From assembly GCF_041080625.1 (NCBI RefSeq), contig NZ_CP163518.1, positions 5,332,001 to 5,396,000 of the forward strand: a stretch of 64,000 bases of DNA, in the 5' to 3' direction. Position numbers and translations under genes: made by a program. Below are positions 10,053-19,699 of this stretch, piece by piece. How positions within the stretch are numbered: position 1 is the stretch's first letter; each line of letters begins with the position of its first letter. The DNA is from Streptomyces sp. CG1. GTDB lineage: Bacteria > Actinomycetota > Actinomycetes > Streptomycetales > Streptomycetaceae. Below the pieces are notes generated by a model, which had not been told where the DNA came from, did not search any database, and saw only the letters and a list, made by a program, of their open reading frames with translations.

Positions 10053-10066
10053 GTTTCACGTGAAAC
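10053..10066. promoter_or_regulatory. parS centromere site
   Basis: Perfect GTTTCACGTGAAAC palindrome, beginning one base after the trxA stop codon and just before the trxA terminator hairpin. Confidence 0.93.
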
Positions 10067-10067
10067 A

Positions 10068-10101
10068 CGAATGGGCCAACCCCTGTGGGTTGGCCCATTC
10101 G
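10068..10101 (+). terminator. trxBA terminator hairpin
   Basis: A perfect 15-bp stem (CGAATGGGCCAACCC and its complement) with a 4-base loop directly after trxA. There is no long T-run, as is usual in Streptomyces. Its symmetry would let it also stop transcription arriving from the convergent GNAT gene. Confidence 0.82.
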
Positions 10102-10147
10102 CATGAGGCCCTTCGGCTGACTCTCGTGCCTATCGCAGTCGCGCCCT

Positions 10148-10765
10148 CTACAGCGGCCTCAGCGCCGGCTCCTTCTGGACGGCTCCCAGGAGCCGGTCGA
10201 GTGCCAGCTCCACGTCTTCCTTCCAGGAGAGCGTCGACCGCAGCTCCAGCCGCAGCCGAGGATGCTTGGGGTGCTGCCGGACCGTTTTGAAGCCCACGGC
10301 CAGCAGATGATCCGCCGGCAGCATGCAGGCGGGTTCCTTCCAGCGGGCGTCACCGAAGGCCTCTATCGCCTTGAAGCCCCGGCGCAGCAGATCCTTGGCG
10401 ACTGTCTGCACCAGCACTCGGCCCAGCCCCTGCCCCTGATAGCCGGGCATGACGAATGCCGTCATCAGCTGTACGGCGTCCGGCGAGACCGGACTCGTGG
10501 GGAAGGCCGTCGAGCGCGGGACGTAGGCCGGAGGGGCGTAGAGCACGAAACCGACCGGCAAGTCGTCGACGTACACCAGCCGGCCGCACGACCCCCAGTC
10601 CAAGAGGACGGCGGAGATCCAGGCCTCCTTCTCCACCGCCGAGGTGCCCGCCTTTACAGCCGCTTCTCCGCTGACGGGGTCGAGCTCCCAGAAGACGCAC
10701 GAGCGACAACGTGGGGGAAGGTCCTGAAGGTTGTCCAGCGTGAGCGGCACGAGCCGACGCCCCAT
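10148..10765 (-). CDS. GNAT family N-acetyltransferase
   Basis: A 205-residue protein with the acetyl-CoA-binding motif A (MPGYQGQGLGRVLVQTV, about residues 108-124) typical of GCN5-related acetyltransferases, preceded by a beta-strand core (GRLVYVDDLPVGFVLYAPP). An N-terminal CRSC pair is unusual for the fold and may bind metal or be redox-active. It lies convergent to trxA and upstream-to-downstream behind parB on the same strand, a placement conserved in Streptomyces. The substrate is unknown. Confidence 0.88.
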   Translation of the reverse strand: MGRRLVPLTLDNLQDLPPRCRSCVFWELDPVSGEAAVKAGTSAVEKEAWISAVLLDWGSCGRLVYVDDLPVGFVLYAPPAYVPRSTAFPTSPVSPDAVQLMTAFVMPGYQGQGLGRVLVQTVAKDLLRRGFKAIEAFGDARWKEPACMLPADHLLAVGFKTVRQHPKHPRLRLELRSTLSWKEDVELALDRLLGAVQKEPALRPL

Positions 10766-10911
10766 GAAGGCTGTTCCTCGCTTCCTTCGCCCGCCGCATC
10801 ACGAGCGGCTGTCAGAACGCTCCGTTCCCTGAGCAGGCTGCCGACGAAACCGCCGACCGCTCCAAGACTCAGGCCAGCGCTCACCAGTCCGGTGCGGCTC
10901 ATCGATCGCAT
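10654..10911 (-). CDS. Possible small membrane protein upstream of the GNAT gene
   Basis: An 85-codon reading frame whose first 45 residues look protein-like: a start, a hydrophobic glycine-rich stretch (GLVSAGLSLGAVGGFVGSLL) and a charged amphipathic segment. Its last third overlaps the GNAT gene in another frame and looks like frame shadow there. Possibilities are a true small gene overlapping the GNAT start, a short protein with a damaged end, or chance. No homologue is recognised. Confidence 0.35.
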   Translation of the reverse strand: MRSMSRTGLVSAGLSLGAVGGFVGSLLRERSVLTAARDAAGEGSEEQPSWGVGSCRSRWTTFRTFPHVVARASSGSSTPSAEKRL

Positions 10912-11082
10912 GGTCCCCGACTCCCCACTCAGAGATGCAGATGCTGTCCGGTGGATGCGCCATAACCGTTCGCATCGTATCCACGAAGCGATTCGCTCGA
11001 TACCGCCTCAAAGCAAAGAGCGGGCCGTGTTCCGGTACCCACCGGACACAGTCCGCTCCCTGCATGGCCGAGTGCCGCAGGC

Positions 11083-12183
11083 TCAGTCGTCCTGCTCTTC
11101 CATCGTCTCCTCCTGCAGTTCCTGCGGCAGCACCGGTCCCTCACCGGGAGCGAGCGTGCCCAGGATCCGCTGGAGATCGTCCACGGAGGCGAACTCGACG
11201 GTGATCTTGCCCTTCTTCTGACCGAGGTCGACCTTCACCCGGGTCTCGAAGCGGTCCGACAGACGGGTAGCCAGCTCGTTCAGCGCCGGGGAGAGCCGGG
11301 AGCCGGCGCGCGGACCCTTGGGGCGCTGCGGCTTCTGAGGCCGCGAGCCCATGAGGGTCACGATCTCCTCGACGGCTCGCACCGACAGTCCCTCGGCCAC
11401 GATGCGGTGAGCCAGCCGGTCCTGCTCCTCGGGGTCCGTTACCGACAGCAGTGCTCGGGCGTGGCCGGCGGAGAGGACTCCGGCGGCAACCCGCTTCTGG
11501 ACCGTCGGTGAGAGCTTCAGCAGACGCAGCGTGTTGGAGACCTGGGGCCTAGAGCGCCCGATCCGGTCGGCCAGCTGGTCGTGCGTGCAGTTGAAGTCCT
11601 TCAGCAGCTGGTCGTAGGCGGCGGCCTCTTCCAGCGGGTTCAGCTGGGCCCGGTGCAGGTTCTCCAGCAGCGCGTCCAGAAGGAGCTTCTCGTCCTCCGT
11701 GGCCCGGACGATCGCCGGGATGGCCTCCAGGCCGGCCTCACGGCAGGCGCGCCAGCGACGCTCGCCCATGATGAGCTCATAGCGGGCCGGCCCCAGCTGC
11801 CGTACGACGACGGGCTGCAGGAGGCCGACCTCCTTGATGGAGGTGACCAGCTCGTGCAGCGCGTCCTCGTCGAAGACGTCACGTGGCTGGCGCGGGTTGG
11901 GCGAGATCGCATCGAGAGGGATCTCGGCGAAGTGCGCCCCCAAGGGAGGAGCCGGTGTCTCCATGACAGAGCTTGCCGAGGGCTCCTCGGTTTCATGTGA
12001 AACAGGCGGCAGCGTGGCCACCTTCGCTGCGGCCACCCCGCGGTCGGTCGTCAGCACCGGGACGGCTGCGGGGGAGGTGGAGGCTCCGCCTCCCAGCGCG
12101 GCCGGAGCCGGGGTCTTCTCGGTCGGGGCAGCGGGGATCAGTGCGCCAAGGCCACGACCCAGCCCCCTCCGTCGTTCACTCAC
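11083..12183 (-). CDS. parB: Chromosome partitioning protein ParB
   Basis: A 366-residue ParB/Spo0J CTPase-family protein. The N-terminal ParB domain has the box [13 protein letters not shown] (about residues 136-148), the central helix-turn-helix that reads parS follows ([21 protein letters not shown]), and the C-terminal dimerisation region closes with an acidic tail. The extreme N-terminus [17 protein letters not shown] is the conserved segment that contacts ParA. It overlaps the parA stop by 4 bp and is translated from GTG. It carries a near-perfect parS inside its own coding sequence. In Streptomyces ParB organises the many parS sites around oriC during sporulation. Confidence 0.96.
   Translation of the reverse strand: MSERRRGLGRGLGALIPAAPTEKTPAPAALGGGASTSPAAVPVLTTDRGVAAAKVATLPPVSHETEEPSASSVMETPAPPLGAHFAEIPLDAISPNPRQPRDVFDEDALHELVTSIKEVGLLQPVVVRQLGPARYELIMGERRWRACREAGLEAIPAIVRATEDEKLLLDALLENLHRAQLNPLEEAAAYDQLLKDFNCTHDQLADRIGRSRPQVSNTLRLLKLSPTVQKRVAAGVLSAGHARALLSVTDPEEQDRLAHRIVAEGLSVRAVEEIVTLMGSRPQKPQRPKGPRAGSRLSPALNELATRLSDRFETRVKVDLGQKKGKITVEFASVDDLQRILGTLAPGEGPVLPQELQEETMEEQDD
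11990..12003. promoter_or_regulatory. parS-like site with one mismatch
   Basis: GTTTCATGTGAAAC, one base off the perfect palindrome, inside parB. Streptomyces ParB tolerates some single mismatches, so this is a probable weaker site. Confidence 0.75.
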
Positions 12184-13463
12184 TGGATCCCCTCCGCCAT
12201 GCTTGGGTCGTTCTGGGCGCCGAGGTGGGCCTGGCTCGCGTCATAGCTGATGCCGATGCCCTTCAGCGCGATTTCTCGGGCCGCCTCGAGATACGAGAGG
12301 GCACCGCTCGATCCAGGATCGTAAGTCAGCACCGTCTGCCCGTAGCTCGGCGCCTCGGAGATACGGACCGAGCGGGGAATGCTCGTCCGCAGCACCTCAT
12401 CGCCGAAGTGGGTGCGCACCTCTTCCGCGACCTGGGAGGCAAGACGCGTCCGGCCGTCGTACATGGTGAGCAGGATGGTCGACACATGCAGCGTGGGGTT
12501 GAGGTGCCCCCGCACCAGGTCGACGTTGCGCAGCAGCTGGCCCAGACCCTCGAGTGCGTAGTACTCGCACTGGATCGGGATGAGGACCTCCTGGCCCGCC
12601 ACCAGTGCGTTGACCGTCAAGAGGCCGAGCGAGGGCGGGCAGTCGATGAGGACGTAGTCCAAAGGCTGTTCGTACGCCTGGATCGCGCGCTGCAGCCGGC
12701 TCTCGCGGGCCACCAGGGACACCAACTCGATCTCCGCACCGGCGAGATCGATGGTGGCAGGGGCGCAGAAGAGACCTTCCACGTCAGGGACCGGCTGGAC
12801 GACCTCGGCGAGAGGCTTGCTCTCCACCAACACGTCGTAGATGGAAGGGACTTCGGCGTGGTGGTCGATCCCTAGGGCGGTGGACGCGTTGCCCTGCGGG
12901 TCGAGGTCGATCACCAGGACACGGCCGCCATGCAGAGCCAGCGAAGCAGCAAGGTTGACGGTCGTCGTCGTCTTGCCCACGCCGCCCTTCTGGTTGGCGA
13001 CCACGATGACTCGGGTCTGCTCCGGTCGCGGCAGACCTTCGCCGGCGCGGCCCAGAGCCTCTACCGCCAGTTGGGCCGCACGGCCGATGGGAGTGTCGTC
13101 CATCGGAGGCGGTGTTTCACGTGAAACATCCGCCCCCATCGACTCGGTACGGGGACCGGGGACCGGATCGGTCATCGGTCCCGCGATGTTGGCGTCGGAC
13201 CGCAAGGATTCACTCTCCTCGACTTCAGGCTCGCAATGAACAGAGCCTCCCATGCCTTCGGGGTCGTGAACCAGTGAGGCCTGGTGTTCTGTGGAGAATT
13301 CCACCTCTGTGGACAACTCCGTGCCCTTGGAGAGGGACGGAGTGCCTCGAGAGACGGGATCCTCGCCCAGGGAACCGAGGGGCTTGCGGTCGCGAGGTTC
13401 GGCCGCAGCTCGGCCGCGACTGATGATGCCGTGGAGCAGTGAGCGACGTTTCACGTGAAACAC
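12180..13463 (-). CDS. parA: Chromosome partitioning ATPase ParA
   Basis: ParA/Soj-family Walker ATPase that moves the ParB-parS complexes. The deviant Walker [10 protein letters not shown] lies near residue 155 in a [16 protein letters not shown] context, followed by [10 protein letters not shown] and the Walker B-like [14 protein letters not shown]. The ATPase part has normal length. The first roughly 140 residues are low-complexity and poorly conserved in type. The open frame begins at a GTG inside a parS site at 13463, but internal starts, for example the ATGs just before the second parS, are also possible, so the N-terminus is uncertain. It is transcribed ahead of parB with a 4-bp overlap. 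Confidence 0.93.
   Translation of the reverse strand: MFHVKRRSLLHGIISRGRAAAEPRDRKPLGSLGEDPVSRGTPSLSKGTELSTEVEFSTEHQASLVHDPEGMGGSVHCEPEVEESESLRSDANIAGPMTDPVPGPRTESMGADVSRETPPPMDDTPIGRAAQLAVEALGRAGEGLPRPEQTRVIVVANQKGGVGKTTTTVNLAASLALHGGRVLVIDLDPQGNASTALGIDHHAEVPSIYDVLVESKPLAEVVQPVPDVEGLFCAPATIDLAGAEIELVSLVARESRLQRAIQAYEQPLDYVLIDCPPSLGLLTVNALVAGQEVLIPIQCEYYALEGLGQLLRNVDLVRGHLNPTLHVSTILLTMYDGRTRLASQVAEEVRTHFGDEVLRTSIPRSVRISEAPSYGQTVLTYDPGSSGALSYLEAAREIALKGIGISYDASQAHLGAQNDPSMAEGIQ
13114..13127. promoter_or_regulatory. parS centromere site
   Basis: Perfect GTTTCACGTGAAAC within the 5' part of parA. In the parA frame it is read as part of DVSRETPPP. Confidence 0.93.
13290..13316. other. Pair of DnaA boxes in the 5' part of parA
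   Basis: TGTGGAGAA (13290-13298, reverse of TTCTCCACA) and TGTGGACAA (13308-13316, reverse of the perfect Streptomyces box TTGTCCACA) lie 18 bp apart. Two good boxes so close together outside oriC are unlikely by chance in GC-rich coding DNA. They could link parAB expression or segregation to replication. Confidence 0.6.
13448..13461. promoter_or_regulatory. parS centromere site at the parA start
   Basis: Perfect GTTTCACGTGAAAC overlapping the first codons of the longest parA frame, so ParB bound here could also affect parAB expression. Confidence 0.93.
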
Positions 13464-13611
13464 GATGCACAGCAGCGGCGACCGAATCTTCGCGACACTC
13501 CGGCCTGCGTAGGTTTGGCAGCTTGTGTGGAGTACGTCTCGTCGTCAGGACGGATCAGGGGCGCCCACACCTCAGCATGGGCGCCTCCCTCGGACTCAGC
13601 GATCTTCAGCG

Positions 13612-14328
13612 CTACCGGCGCCGACGGACGCGGCCGGCACGGGCCGCCTTCGCTCGCTTCGCCGCGAACCGCACACCGCCGGGGCTCTCGCCGACCTCGA
13701 CCCGCACGACGGTGGAGAGCGGATCCACCACTCCCTCGCCCACATGCAGAATGGACGTCTCCACCGCACCGAGCTTACTGAGAGCAGTGGCCGCGGCCTT
13801 CAATTCCTCCTCGGCGGTGTCCCCCTTGAGCGCCAGCATCTCGCCGTAGGGACGCAGCAGCGGGATGCCCCAGGTAGCCAGACGGTCCAGCGGGGCCACG
13901 GCCCGGGCGGTCACCACATGGACCGGCGGAAGCGTGCCCAGGACTTCCTCGGCACGCCCCCGCACGACGGTGACATGGTCCAGGCCGAGCAGCTCGACGA
14001 CCTCGGTGAGGAAGTTGGTGCGCCGCAGCAGCGGCTCCAACAGGGTGATGTTCAGGTCGTCCCGGACCAGGGCCAGCGGAATGCCCGGCAGGCCGGCACC
14101 GGAGCCGACATCGCAGACCGTCACGCCCTCGGGGACGGCCTCGGAGAGCACCGCGCAGTTCAGCAGATGCCGCTCCCACAGGCGGGGCACTTCCCGCGGG
14201 CCGATCAGGCCACGCTGCACGCCCGCCTCGGCGAGCAGCTCTGCGTAGCGGACCGCATCGGCGAAGCGATCACCAAACACTTCCCGCGCCTGTTCGGGCG
14301 CGGGGGGAAGCTCCGCTGCCTCCGTCAC
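13612..14328 (-). CDS. rsmG: 16S rRNA (guanine527-N7)-methyltransferase RsmG (GidB)
   Basis: S-adenosylmethionine-dependent methyltransferase acting on 16S rRNA in the 530 loop. Loss of it gives low-level streptomycin resistance in this genus. The SAM-binding motif VCDVGSGAGLPGIPLA and the preceding RLWERHLLNCAVL are both diagnostic. The C-terminus is short and basic. I prefer the GTG at 14328 (protein beginning MTEAAELP), which follows an AGGA sequence. A GTG at 14367 would add 13 residues. It lies between parA and jag in the standard order. Confidence 0.94.
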   Translation of the reverse strand: MTEAAELPPAPEQAREVFGDRFADAVRYAELLAEAGVQRGLIGPREVPRLWERHLLNCAVLSEAVPEGVTVCDVGSGAGLPGIPLALVRDDLNITLLEPLLRRTNFLTEVVELLGLDHVTVVRGRAEEVLGTLPPVHVVTARAVAPLDRLATWGIPLLRPYGEMLALKGDTAEEELKAAATALSKLGAVETSILHVGEGVVDPLSTVVRVEVGESPGGVRFAAKRAKAARAGRVRRRR

Positions 14329-14445
14329 GGGGACCGTCCTTCCGTACAGCGCCGGCGCTTCGCGCACCGGCCACCAGAACTACCAGGCTGACAAAGTTCG
14401 GCCCCGTCTGCTCTACAGACGGGGCCGGTAAAACGTGGGGTCCGA

Positions 14446-14958
14446 TCAGGCGGGCAGCACGACGACGAACCGCTGCGGCTCCTCGCCCTCTGACTCGCTG
14501 CGCAGTCCCGCGGCCTTGACCGCGTCGTGCACGACCTTGCGCTCGAACGGGGTCATCGGCTTGAGCTTGACGGGCTCGCCGGTGTTCTTGACCTCGGCGG
14601 CCGCCTTGGCACCGATCTCGGACAGCTCAGCGCGCTTCTTGGCCCGGTAACCCGCGATGTCCAGCATCAGCCGACTGCGGTCGCCGGTCTCCCGGTGCAC
14701 GGCCAGTCGCGTCAGCTCCTGCAGTGCCTCCAGCACCTCGCCGTCCCGGCCGACCAGCTTCTGCAGGTCGCGGCCGCCGGCATCGCTGATGATCGACACG
14801 GAGGCGCGATCGGCCTCGACGTCCATGTCGATGTCGCCGTCGAGGTCGGCGATGTCCAGCAGACCCTCCAGGTAGTCCGCCGCGATCTCACCCTCCTGCT
14901 CCAGGCGGGTCAGGGTATCTGCACCCTCGGCAGCGGCAGGGGTGGTGCCTTCCGTCAC
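14446..14958 (-). CDS. jag: Jag/KhpB-type single-stranded nucleic-acid-binding protein
   Basis: A 170-residue protein with an acidic N-terminus, a KH-like domain (LVGRDGEVLEALQELTRLAV) and a C-terminal R3H domain (KLKPMTPFERKVVHDAV). It sits directly after yidC on the same strand, 15 bp apart, as in most Gram-positive bacteria. KhpB homologues bind RNA and influence cell division and elongation. The role in Streptomyces is not established. Confidence 0.92.
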   Translation of the reverse strand: MTEGTTPAAAEGADTLTRLEQEGEIAADYLEGLLDIADLDGDIDMDVEADRASVSIISDAGGRDLQKLVGRDGEVLEALQELTRLAVHRETGDRSRLMLDIAGYRAKKRAELSEIGAKAAAEVKNTGEPVKLKPMTPFERKVVHDAVKAAGLRSESEGEEPQRFVVVLPA

Positions 14959-14973
14959 GGGATGGACTCCTTC

Positions 14974-16254
14974 TTACTTCTTGGACGGGGACTTGGGCCG
15001 CTGCGGGCCACCCTTGCGCTGGCCGGACTGGGCCTTGCTGCGGGTGCCCGAGCCGGGCTTCGCCTGCTCGGCAGCGGCGGGCTTGGCGTCCTGCGGCTCG
15101 TCGGACTTCTCCAGCGAGGTGGTCCCACCGGCCTGCTTGGGCCCGCCGGACTGACGCTGAGCCTTGGACTGGCGCTTGGGCTGCTGACGCCGGGCCGTGG
15201 CGCCGACGCCGGTCGCCGCCGAGGTGGTCTCTGCACCGTCCTCGGTCTGTTCCGCGGCCTGGGCCACGCTCTTCGCCACGGTGCCGTCAGCCTGAGCGGC
15301 GAGACCGGCCTTGTTCAGGGCGTTGATGAACTTGCGCTCGAACTCGTTGCGGTCGCGGCCCTTGGCGACGATCGCCTTGACGATGGTCTTCTCGCTGCGG
15401 CGGCCGACCTTGCCGTGGTGTGTGACGTGCTTGGTCAGGCGCTCCAGGTAGGCGGCCTGAGCCTTGGAACCCGGGGTCGGGTTGTTGCGGATGACGTACA
15501 TCTGCTGGCCCATGGTCCACACGTTGGTGGTCAGCCAGTAGACGAGGACACCGACCGGGAAGTTGATACCGAAGACGGCGAACATGACCGGGAAGACGTA
15601 CATCAGCATCTTCTGCTGCTGCATGAACGGCGTCTTCACCGTCGTGTCGACGTTCTTCGTCATCAGCTGGCGCTGCGTGTAGAACTGCGAGAACGACATC
15701 AGGACGATCATGATCGCCGTCACAACCCGGACGTCGGTCAGCGTGGCGCCCAGCGCCGCGACCTTGTCCGAGCTGTCCATGAACTTCGCGGCCAGCGGTG
15801 CCCCGAAGATGTGCGCCTTACGGGCACTGGCGAGCAGCGGCTCGTTGATGACGCCGATCGTCTTGCCCGTCGCGATGCCGTTCAGCACGTGATACAGGGC
15901 GAAGAAGAACGGGGACTGCGCCAGGATGGGAAGGCACGAGGAGAGCGGGTTGGTGCCCGTCTCCTTGTACAGCTTCATCATCTCTTCGGACTGACGCTGC
16001 TTGTCGTTCTTGTAGCGCTCCTGGATCTTCTTCATCTCAGGCTGGAGCGTCTGCATCGCCCGCGTCGACTTGATCTGCTTCACGAAGAGCGGGATCAGGC
16101 AGATACGGATCAGGATCACCAGAGACACGATGGACAGGCCCCAGGCCCACCCGCTGTCGGCGCCGAAGATCGCGCCGTACATCTTGTGGAACTGGACGAT
16201 GACCCAGGAAACGGGTGTCGTGATGAAGCTGAAGAGGCTGGCAATCGTGTCCAC
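14974..16254 (-). CDS. yidC: Membrane protein insertase YidC
   Basis: A 426-residue YidC/Oxa1 family insertase. It shows the first membrane helix at residues 5-30, the conserved core ([16 protein letters not shown] cytoplasmic hairpin, then [20 protein letters not shown]), three further helices and a long positively charged C-terminal tail with Lys/Arg/Gln-rich sequence that can contact ribosomes. No lipoprotein Cys is present. It lies between yidD and jag in a tightly packed operon rpmH-rnpA-yidD-yidC-jag-rsmG. Confidence 0.95.
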   Translation of the reverse strand: MDTIASLFSFITTPVSWVIVQFHKMYGAIFGADSGWAWGLSIVSLVILIRICLIPLFVKQIKSTRAMQTLQPEMKKIQERYKNDKQRQSEEMMKLYKETGTNPLSSCLPILAQSPFFFALYHVLNGIATGKTIGVINEPLLASARKAHIFGAPLAAKFMDSSDKVAALGATLTDVRVVTAIMIVLMSFSQFYTQRQLMTKNVDTTVKTPFMQQQKMLMYVFPVMFAVFGINFPVGVLVYWLTTNVWTMGQQMYVIRNNPTPGSKAQAAYLERLTKHVTHHGKVGRRSEKTIVKAIVAKGRDRNEFERKFINALNKAGLAAQADGTVAKSVAQAAEQTEDGAETTSAATGVGATARRQQPKRQSKAQRQSGGPKQAGGTTSLEKSDEPQDAKPAAAEQAKPGSGTRSKAQSGQRKGGPQRPKSPSKK

Positions 16255-16257
16255 TAA

Positions 16258-16623
16258 TCATGCTCCTTGGGCATGGGACGAGGTCTCTGCGGCCGGGCTC
16301 GAAGGAAGCCCGGAAGGGGGCTTCACTTCGGTGGCCGGTTCGCCGGCGGAGGGCCCGCCCTTGCGTGCGCGCCGAGCGTTGCGCAGCATTTCGTGCCACC
16401 GGGGACGCTTGCGCGGCGGAACATGGTCCACACCGCCCAGCGACCACGGATTGCACCGGAGGATGCGCCAGGCGGTCAGTGCCGTTCCCTTGATCGCACC
16501 GTGCCGGTCGATGGCCGTGTAGCCGTAGTGGGAGCACGACGGGTAGTACTTGCACACCGGCCCCAGCAGTGGACTGATCGTCCACTGGTACAGCTTGATC
16601 AGAGCCAGCAGCGGGTACTTCAT
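16258..16623 (-). CDS. yidD: Membrane protein insertion efficiency factor YidD
   Basis: A 121-residue member of the YidD family. The diagnostic core is [26 protein letters not shown] and its conserved cysteines near residues 20-35. An amphipathic N-terminal helix and a basic C-terminal extension flank it. It overlaps rnpA by 4 bp and precedes yidC by 3 bp, which fits its helper role in YidC-dependent insertion. Confidence 0.94.
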   Translation of the reverse strand: MKYPLLALIKLYQWTISPLLGPVCKYYPSCSHYGYTAIDRHGAIKGTALTAWRILRCNPWSLGGVDHVPPRKRPRWHEMLRNARRARKGGPSAGEPATEVKPPSGLPSSPAAETSSHAQGA

Positions 16624-16991
16624 CGCGCGCCCCCTCCCAGTAGTCGCTGAAGAGCGGCATCCAGGTCTCGGGCCAGCTGTGCATGGTCTGCGTCGCCCGC
16701 TCCGGGCAGCGCTCGTACGACTACCAGGCTACCGGGGTCAAACAGGGCGATACGGTCACGCATCAGATGGCGCAGTCTGCGCTTCACTTTGTTGCGCACG
16801 ACCGCGCCACCCACAGCTTTGCTCACGACGAAACCCGCACGCGTCGGGGGAGCGCTCTCCCCAGGCGCGTGCGGGTCCGTGGCACCGCTACGAAGGTGGA
16901 CGACGAGAGTCGGGCGTCCTGCCCGGCGTCCTCGTCGGACCGCGGTCGCGAAGTCCTCGCGCCGCCTCAGCCGGTTCTCGGTAGGCAGCAC
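16620..16991 (-). CDS. rnpA: Ribonuclease P protein component
   Basis: A 123-residue basic protein that assists the RNase P RNA in maturing tRNA 5' ends. It contains the family motif near the N-terminus ([16 protein letters not shown]) and the central RNR-type region ([15 protein letters not shown], residues about 65-79). It begins at GTG between rpmH and yidD, its usual place. Confidence 0.94.
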   Translation of the reverse strand: MLPTENRLRRREDFATAVRRGRRAGRPTLVVHLRSGATDPHAPGESAPPTRAGFVVSKAVGGAVVRNKVKRRLRHLMRDRIALFDPGSLVVVRALPGAGDADHAQLARDLDAALQRLLGGGAR

Positions 16992-17012
16992 GACGTCATG
17001 ACCTGATCGGGA

Positions 17013-17150
17013 TCAGGCGGACAGGCGGGCGCGACCCTTGCTACGGCGGGACGCGAGAATCGCGCGGCCGGCACGGGTGCGCATACGCAGCCGGAAGCCG
17101 TGGGTCTTCGCGCGACGACGGTTGTTCGGCTGGAAGGTGCGCTTGCTCAC
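17013..17150 (-). CDS. rpmH: Ribosomal protein bL34
   Basis: A 45-residue, extremely basic protein beginning at GTG with the bL34 start [18 protein letters not shown] and ending [10 protein letters not shown]. It is the first gene of the leftward operon and divergent from dnaA. It is shorter than the usual ORF-calling cut-off but unmistakable. Confidence 0.97.
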   Translation of the reverse strand: MSKRTFQPNNRRRAKTHGFRLRMRTRAGRAILASRRSKGRARLSA

Positions 17151-17368
17151 TCGGGGGCTCCAGAAATCAAATCGGTGGTGGCGGGTGCCGTCTTGGCTGT
17201 CACCGTGCGCCCACGAGTAGCTCGCGTCACGCCCGAGTGCACCGCTTCCCGATCACCTGACGTGACCTGTGCCCTTCGGAGGCAGGCGGCAGCAGCCATC
17301 GACAACTCGACCTGGTTACGGTACGCGGGGCTACGCCATCCGGTCAAACCGGGGGTCACGGAGAGACA

Positions 17369-17389
17369 CTATCCACAGGCTGGGGACAA
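17369..17389. promoter_or_regulatory. DnaA boxes in the dnaA promoter region
   Basis: CTATCCACA (17369-17377) and the reverse of TTGTCCCCA (17381-17389) lie 3 bp apart about 160 bp upstream of dnaA, in the 396-bp divergent gap between rpmH and dnaA. Autoregulation of dnaA through paired upstream boxes is known in Streptomyces, and this is the obvious candidate. The rest of the gap (17151-17546) should hold the rpmH and dnaA promoters, which I cannot place exactly. Confidence 0.7.
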
Positions 17390-17546
17390 CAACTTGAACC
17401 GCACCCGCCGCGCTGACTACCGTGGCTGAACTCCGATTCGTTCTTTTGTCCCCCGCCCCGGCGGGTTTGACCCACCGACCACCCGATGTACATCCCGACC
17501 CGTCTCGCGATCACACGATCGTGGGACCTGTGAGAGAGCGTGCCCT

Positions 17547-19556
17547 GTGGCTGACGTACCTGCCGATCTTGCCGCAGTGTGGCCACGAGTACTGGAGCAG
17601 CTCCTCGGAGAGGGCCGCGGTCAGGGTGTCGAGGCGAAGGACGAGCACTGGATCCGGCGCTGCCAGCCGCTCGCGCTGGTGGCGGACACCGCTCTGCTCG
17701 CCGTACCGAACGAATTCGCGAAAGGCGTACTGGAGGGCCGTCTCGCACCGATCGTCAGCGAGACGCTGAGCCGCGAGTGCGGCCGCCCCATCCGTATCGC
17801 GATCACCGTGGACGACTCCGCGGGCGAACCGCCGGCCCCCGCGGCGCCGGTGCAGCAGCCGCCCAAGCCACGCTACGAAGAGCCGGAGCTGCCATCCGGC
17901 CCGTCGTACGAGGAACGGTCGTACGACGGCTACGGCCGCCACCGCGCCCCCGAGCAGCCGCCGGCCGAGCCGCAGTCCCGCGCCGACCAGCTGCCCACCG
18001 GCCGCGCCGACCAGCTCCCCGTCGTACGCCCGGCGTACCCGTCGGAGTACCAGCGCCGTGAGCCCGGCACCTGGCCGCGGCCCGGGCAGGACGAGTACGG
18101 CTGGCAGCAGCCGCGGCTCGGCTTCCCCGAGCGCGACCCGTACGCGTCGCCGTCGTCCCAGGACGCCTACGGCTCCGGCCCGGACACCTACGGCTCGCCG
18201 CCCTCGGACTACCGCCCACAGGGCATGGACCGGCCGTCGTACGAGCAGCAGCGCGGCAAGTACGACAACCCGCGCGGCGACTACGAAAGCCCGCGCGCGG
18301 ACTACGACCCCGGGCGCCCGGACTACGACACAGCGCGCCCCGACTACGACCCGTCCCGGACCGAGTACGACCAGCGCGACCCCGTCCGCCGTGAGCTGCC
18401 CGAGCAGTCGACGGGCGGCGGCCCGGCGCATCGCGGCGGTCACGGGCGCCCGGACCTGCCCACGACCGGCGCCCCCGGCCCGCTGGCCGCACAGCCGGCG
18501 CCGGCGAGCGGTCCCGGCGAGCCGACGGCACGGCTGAACCCGAAGTACCTCTTCGACACGTTCGTCATCGGCGCCTCCAACCGGTTCGCACACGCGGCCG
18601 CGGTGGCCGTCGCCGAGGCACCGGCGAAGGCGTACAACCCCCTTTTCATCTACGGGGAGTCGGGGCTCGGCAAGACGCATCTGCTGCACGCCATCGGGCA
18701 CTACGCGCGCAGCCTCTACCCGGGCACGCGCGTGCGGTACGTCAGCTCGGAGGAGTTCACCAACGAGTTCATCAACTCCATCCGCGACGGCAAGGGCGAC
18801 AGCTTTCGCAAGCGCTACCGCGAGATGGACATCCTGCTCGTCGACGACATCCAGTTCCTCGCGGACAAGGAGTCGACGCAGGAGGAGTTCTTCCACACCT
18901 TCAACACGCTCCACAACGCCAACAAGCAGATCGTGCTCTCCTCCGACCGGCCGCCGAAGCAGCTGGTCACGCTGGAGGACCGGCTGCGGAACCGTTTCGA
19001 GTGGGGTCTGATCACCGACGTCCAGCCGCCCGAGCTGGAGACGCGTATCGCGATTCTCCGCAAGAAGGCGGTGCAGGAGCAGCTCAACGCCCCGCCGGAG
19101 GTGCTGGAGTTCATCGCCTCCCGGATCTCGCGGAACATCCGTGAGCTGGAGGGTGCGCTGATCCGGGTGACGGCGTTCGCGTCGCTCAACCGGCAGCCGG
19201 TGGACCTGGGCCTGACGGAGATCGTCCTGAAGGACCTGATCCCCGGCGGCGAGGACAGCGCGCCCGAGATCACGGCGACTGCGATCATGGGGGCCACCGC
19301 GGACTACTTCGGGCTGACGGTGGAGGACCTGTGCGGCACCTCACGCGGCCGGGCGCTGGTCACCGCGCGGCAGATCGCGATGTATCTGTGCCGGGAGCTG
19401 ACGGATCTGTCGCTCCCGAAGATCGGGGCGCAGTTCGGGGGACGTGACCACACGACCGTGATGCATGCCGATCGCAAGATCCGTGCGCTGATGGCCGAGC
19501 GGCGGTCGATCTACAACCAGGTCACCGAGCTGACGAACCGCATCAAGAACGGCTGA
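17547..19556 (+). CDS. dnaA: Chromosomal replication initiator DnaA
   Basis: A 669-residue initiator starting at GTG. Domain I covers about residues 1-85. Domain II is an exceptionally long acidic, Pro/Tyr-rich linker (about 90-330) with tandem DYDP/RPDYD-type repeats, typical of Streptomyces. The AAA+ domain begins near [13 protein letters not shown], with Walker [10 protein letters not shown] (about residue 370) and Walker B LLVDDIQF. The C-terminal box-binding domain ends with the signature [15 protein letters not shown]. It lies immediately before oriC and binds the many boxes there. Confidence 0.97.
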   Translation: MADVPADLAAVWPRVLEQLLGEGRGQGVEAKDEHWIRRCQPLALVADTALLAVPNEFAKGVLEGRLAPIVSETLSRECGRPIRIAITVDDSAGEPPAPAAPVQQPPKPRYEEPELPSGPSYEERSYDGYGRHRAPEQPPAEPQSRADQLPTGRADQLPVVRPAYPSEYQRREPGTWPRPGQDEYGWQQPRLGFPERDPYASPSSQDAYGSGPDTYGSPPSDYRPQGMDRPSYEQQRGKYDNPRGDYESPRADYDPGRPDYDTARPDYDPSRTEYDQRDPVRRELPEQSTGGGPAHRGGHGRPDLPTTGAPGPLAAQPAPASGPGEPTARLNPKYLFDTFVIGASNRFAHAAAVAVAEAPAKAYNPLFIYGESGLGKTHLLHAIGHYARSLYPGTRVRYVSSEEFTNEFINSIRDGKGDSFRKRYREMDILLVDDIQFLADKESTQEEFFHTFNTLHNANKQIVLSSDRPPKQLVTLEDRLRNRFEWGLITDVQPPELETRIAILRKKAVQEQLNAPPEVLEFIASRISRNIRELEGALIRVTAFASLNRQPVDLGLTEIVLKDLIPGGEDSAPEITATAIMGATADYFGLTVEDLCGTSRGRALVTARQIAMYLCRELTDLSLPKIGAQFGGRDHTTVMHADRKIRALMAERRSIYNQVTELTNRIKNG

Positions 19557-19578
19557 CGCCGGCTGTACGCCGGCTCTG

Positions 19579-19614
19579 AGGGCGCCTTCGGGATACCGCA
19601 TCCCGGGGCGCCCT
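19579..19614 (+). terminator. dnaA terminator hairpin
   Basis: An AGGGCGCC/GGCGCCCT stem with an inner GGGAT/ATCCC pairing, 22 bp after the dnaA stop, followed by a short T-containing stretch. It separates dnaA transcription from oriC. Confidence 0.65.
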
Positions 19615-19699
19615 TCGCTTTCGCTGCGCGCCTGTCCTTCGTTCCTTGTGTTCCTTGCCGCGTGCTGCGGCTGGCCGGGGTTGGGGCGCTCGCCGGCGC

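Noticed and set aside
18240..18380. Tandem short repeats in dnaA
   Set aside because: They encode DYDP/RPDYD repeats of the DnaA linker, a normal Streptomyces feature.
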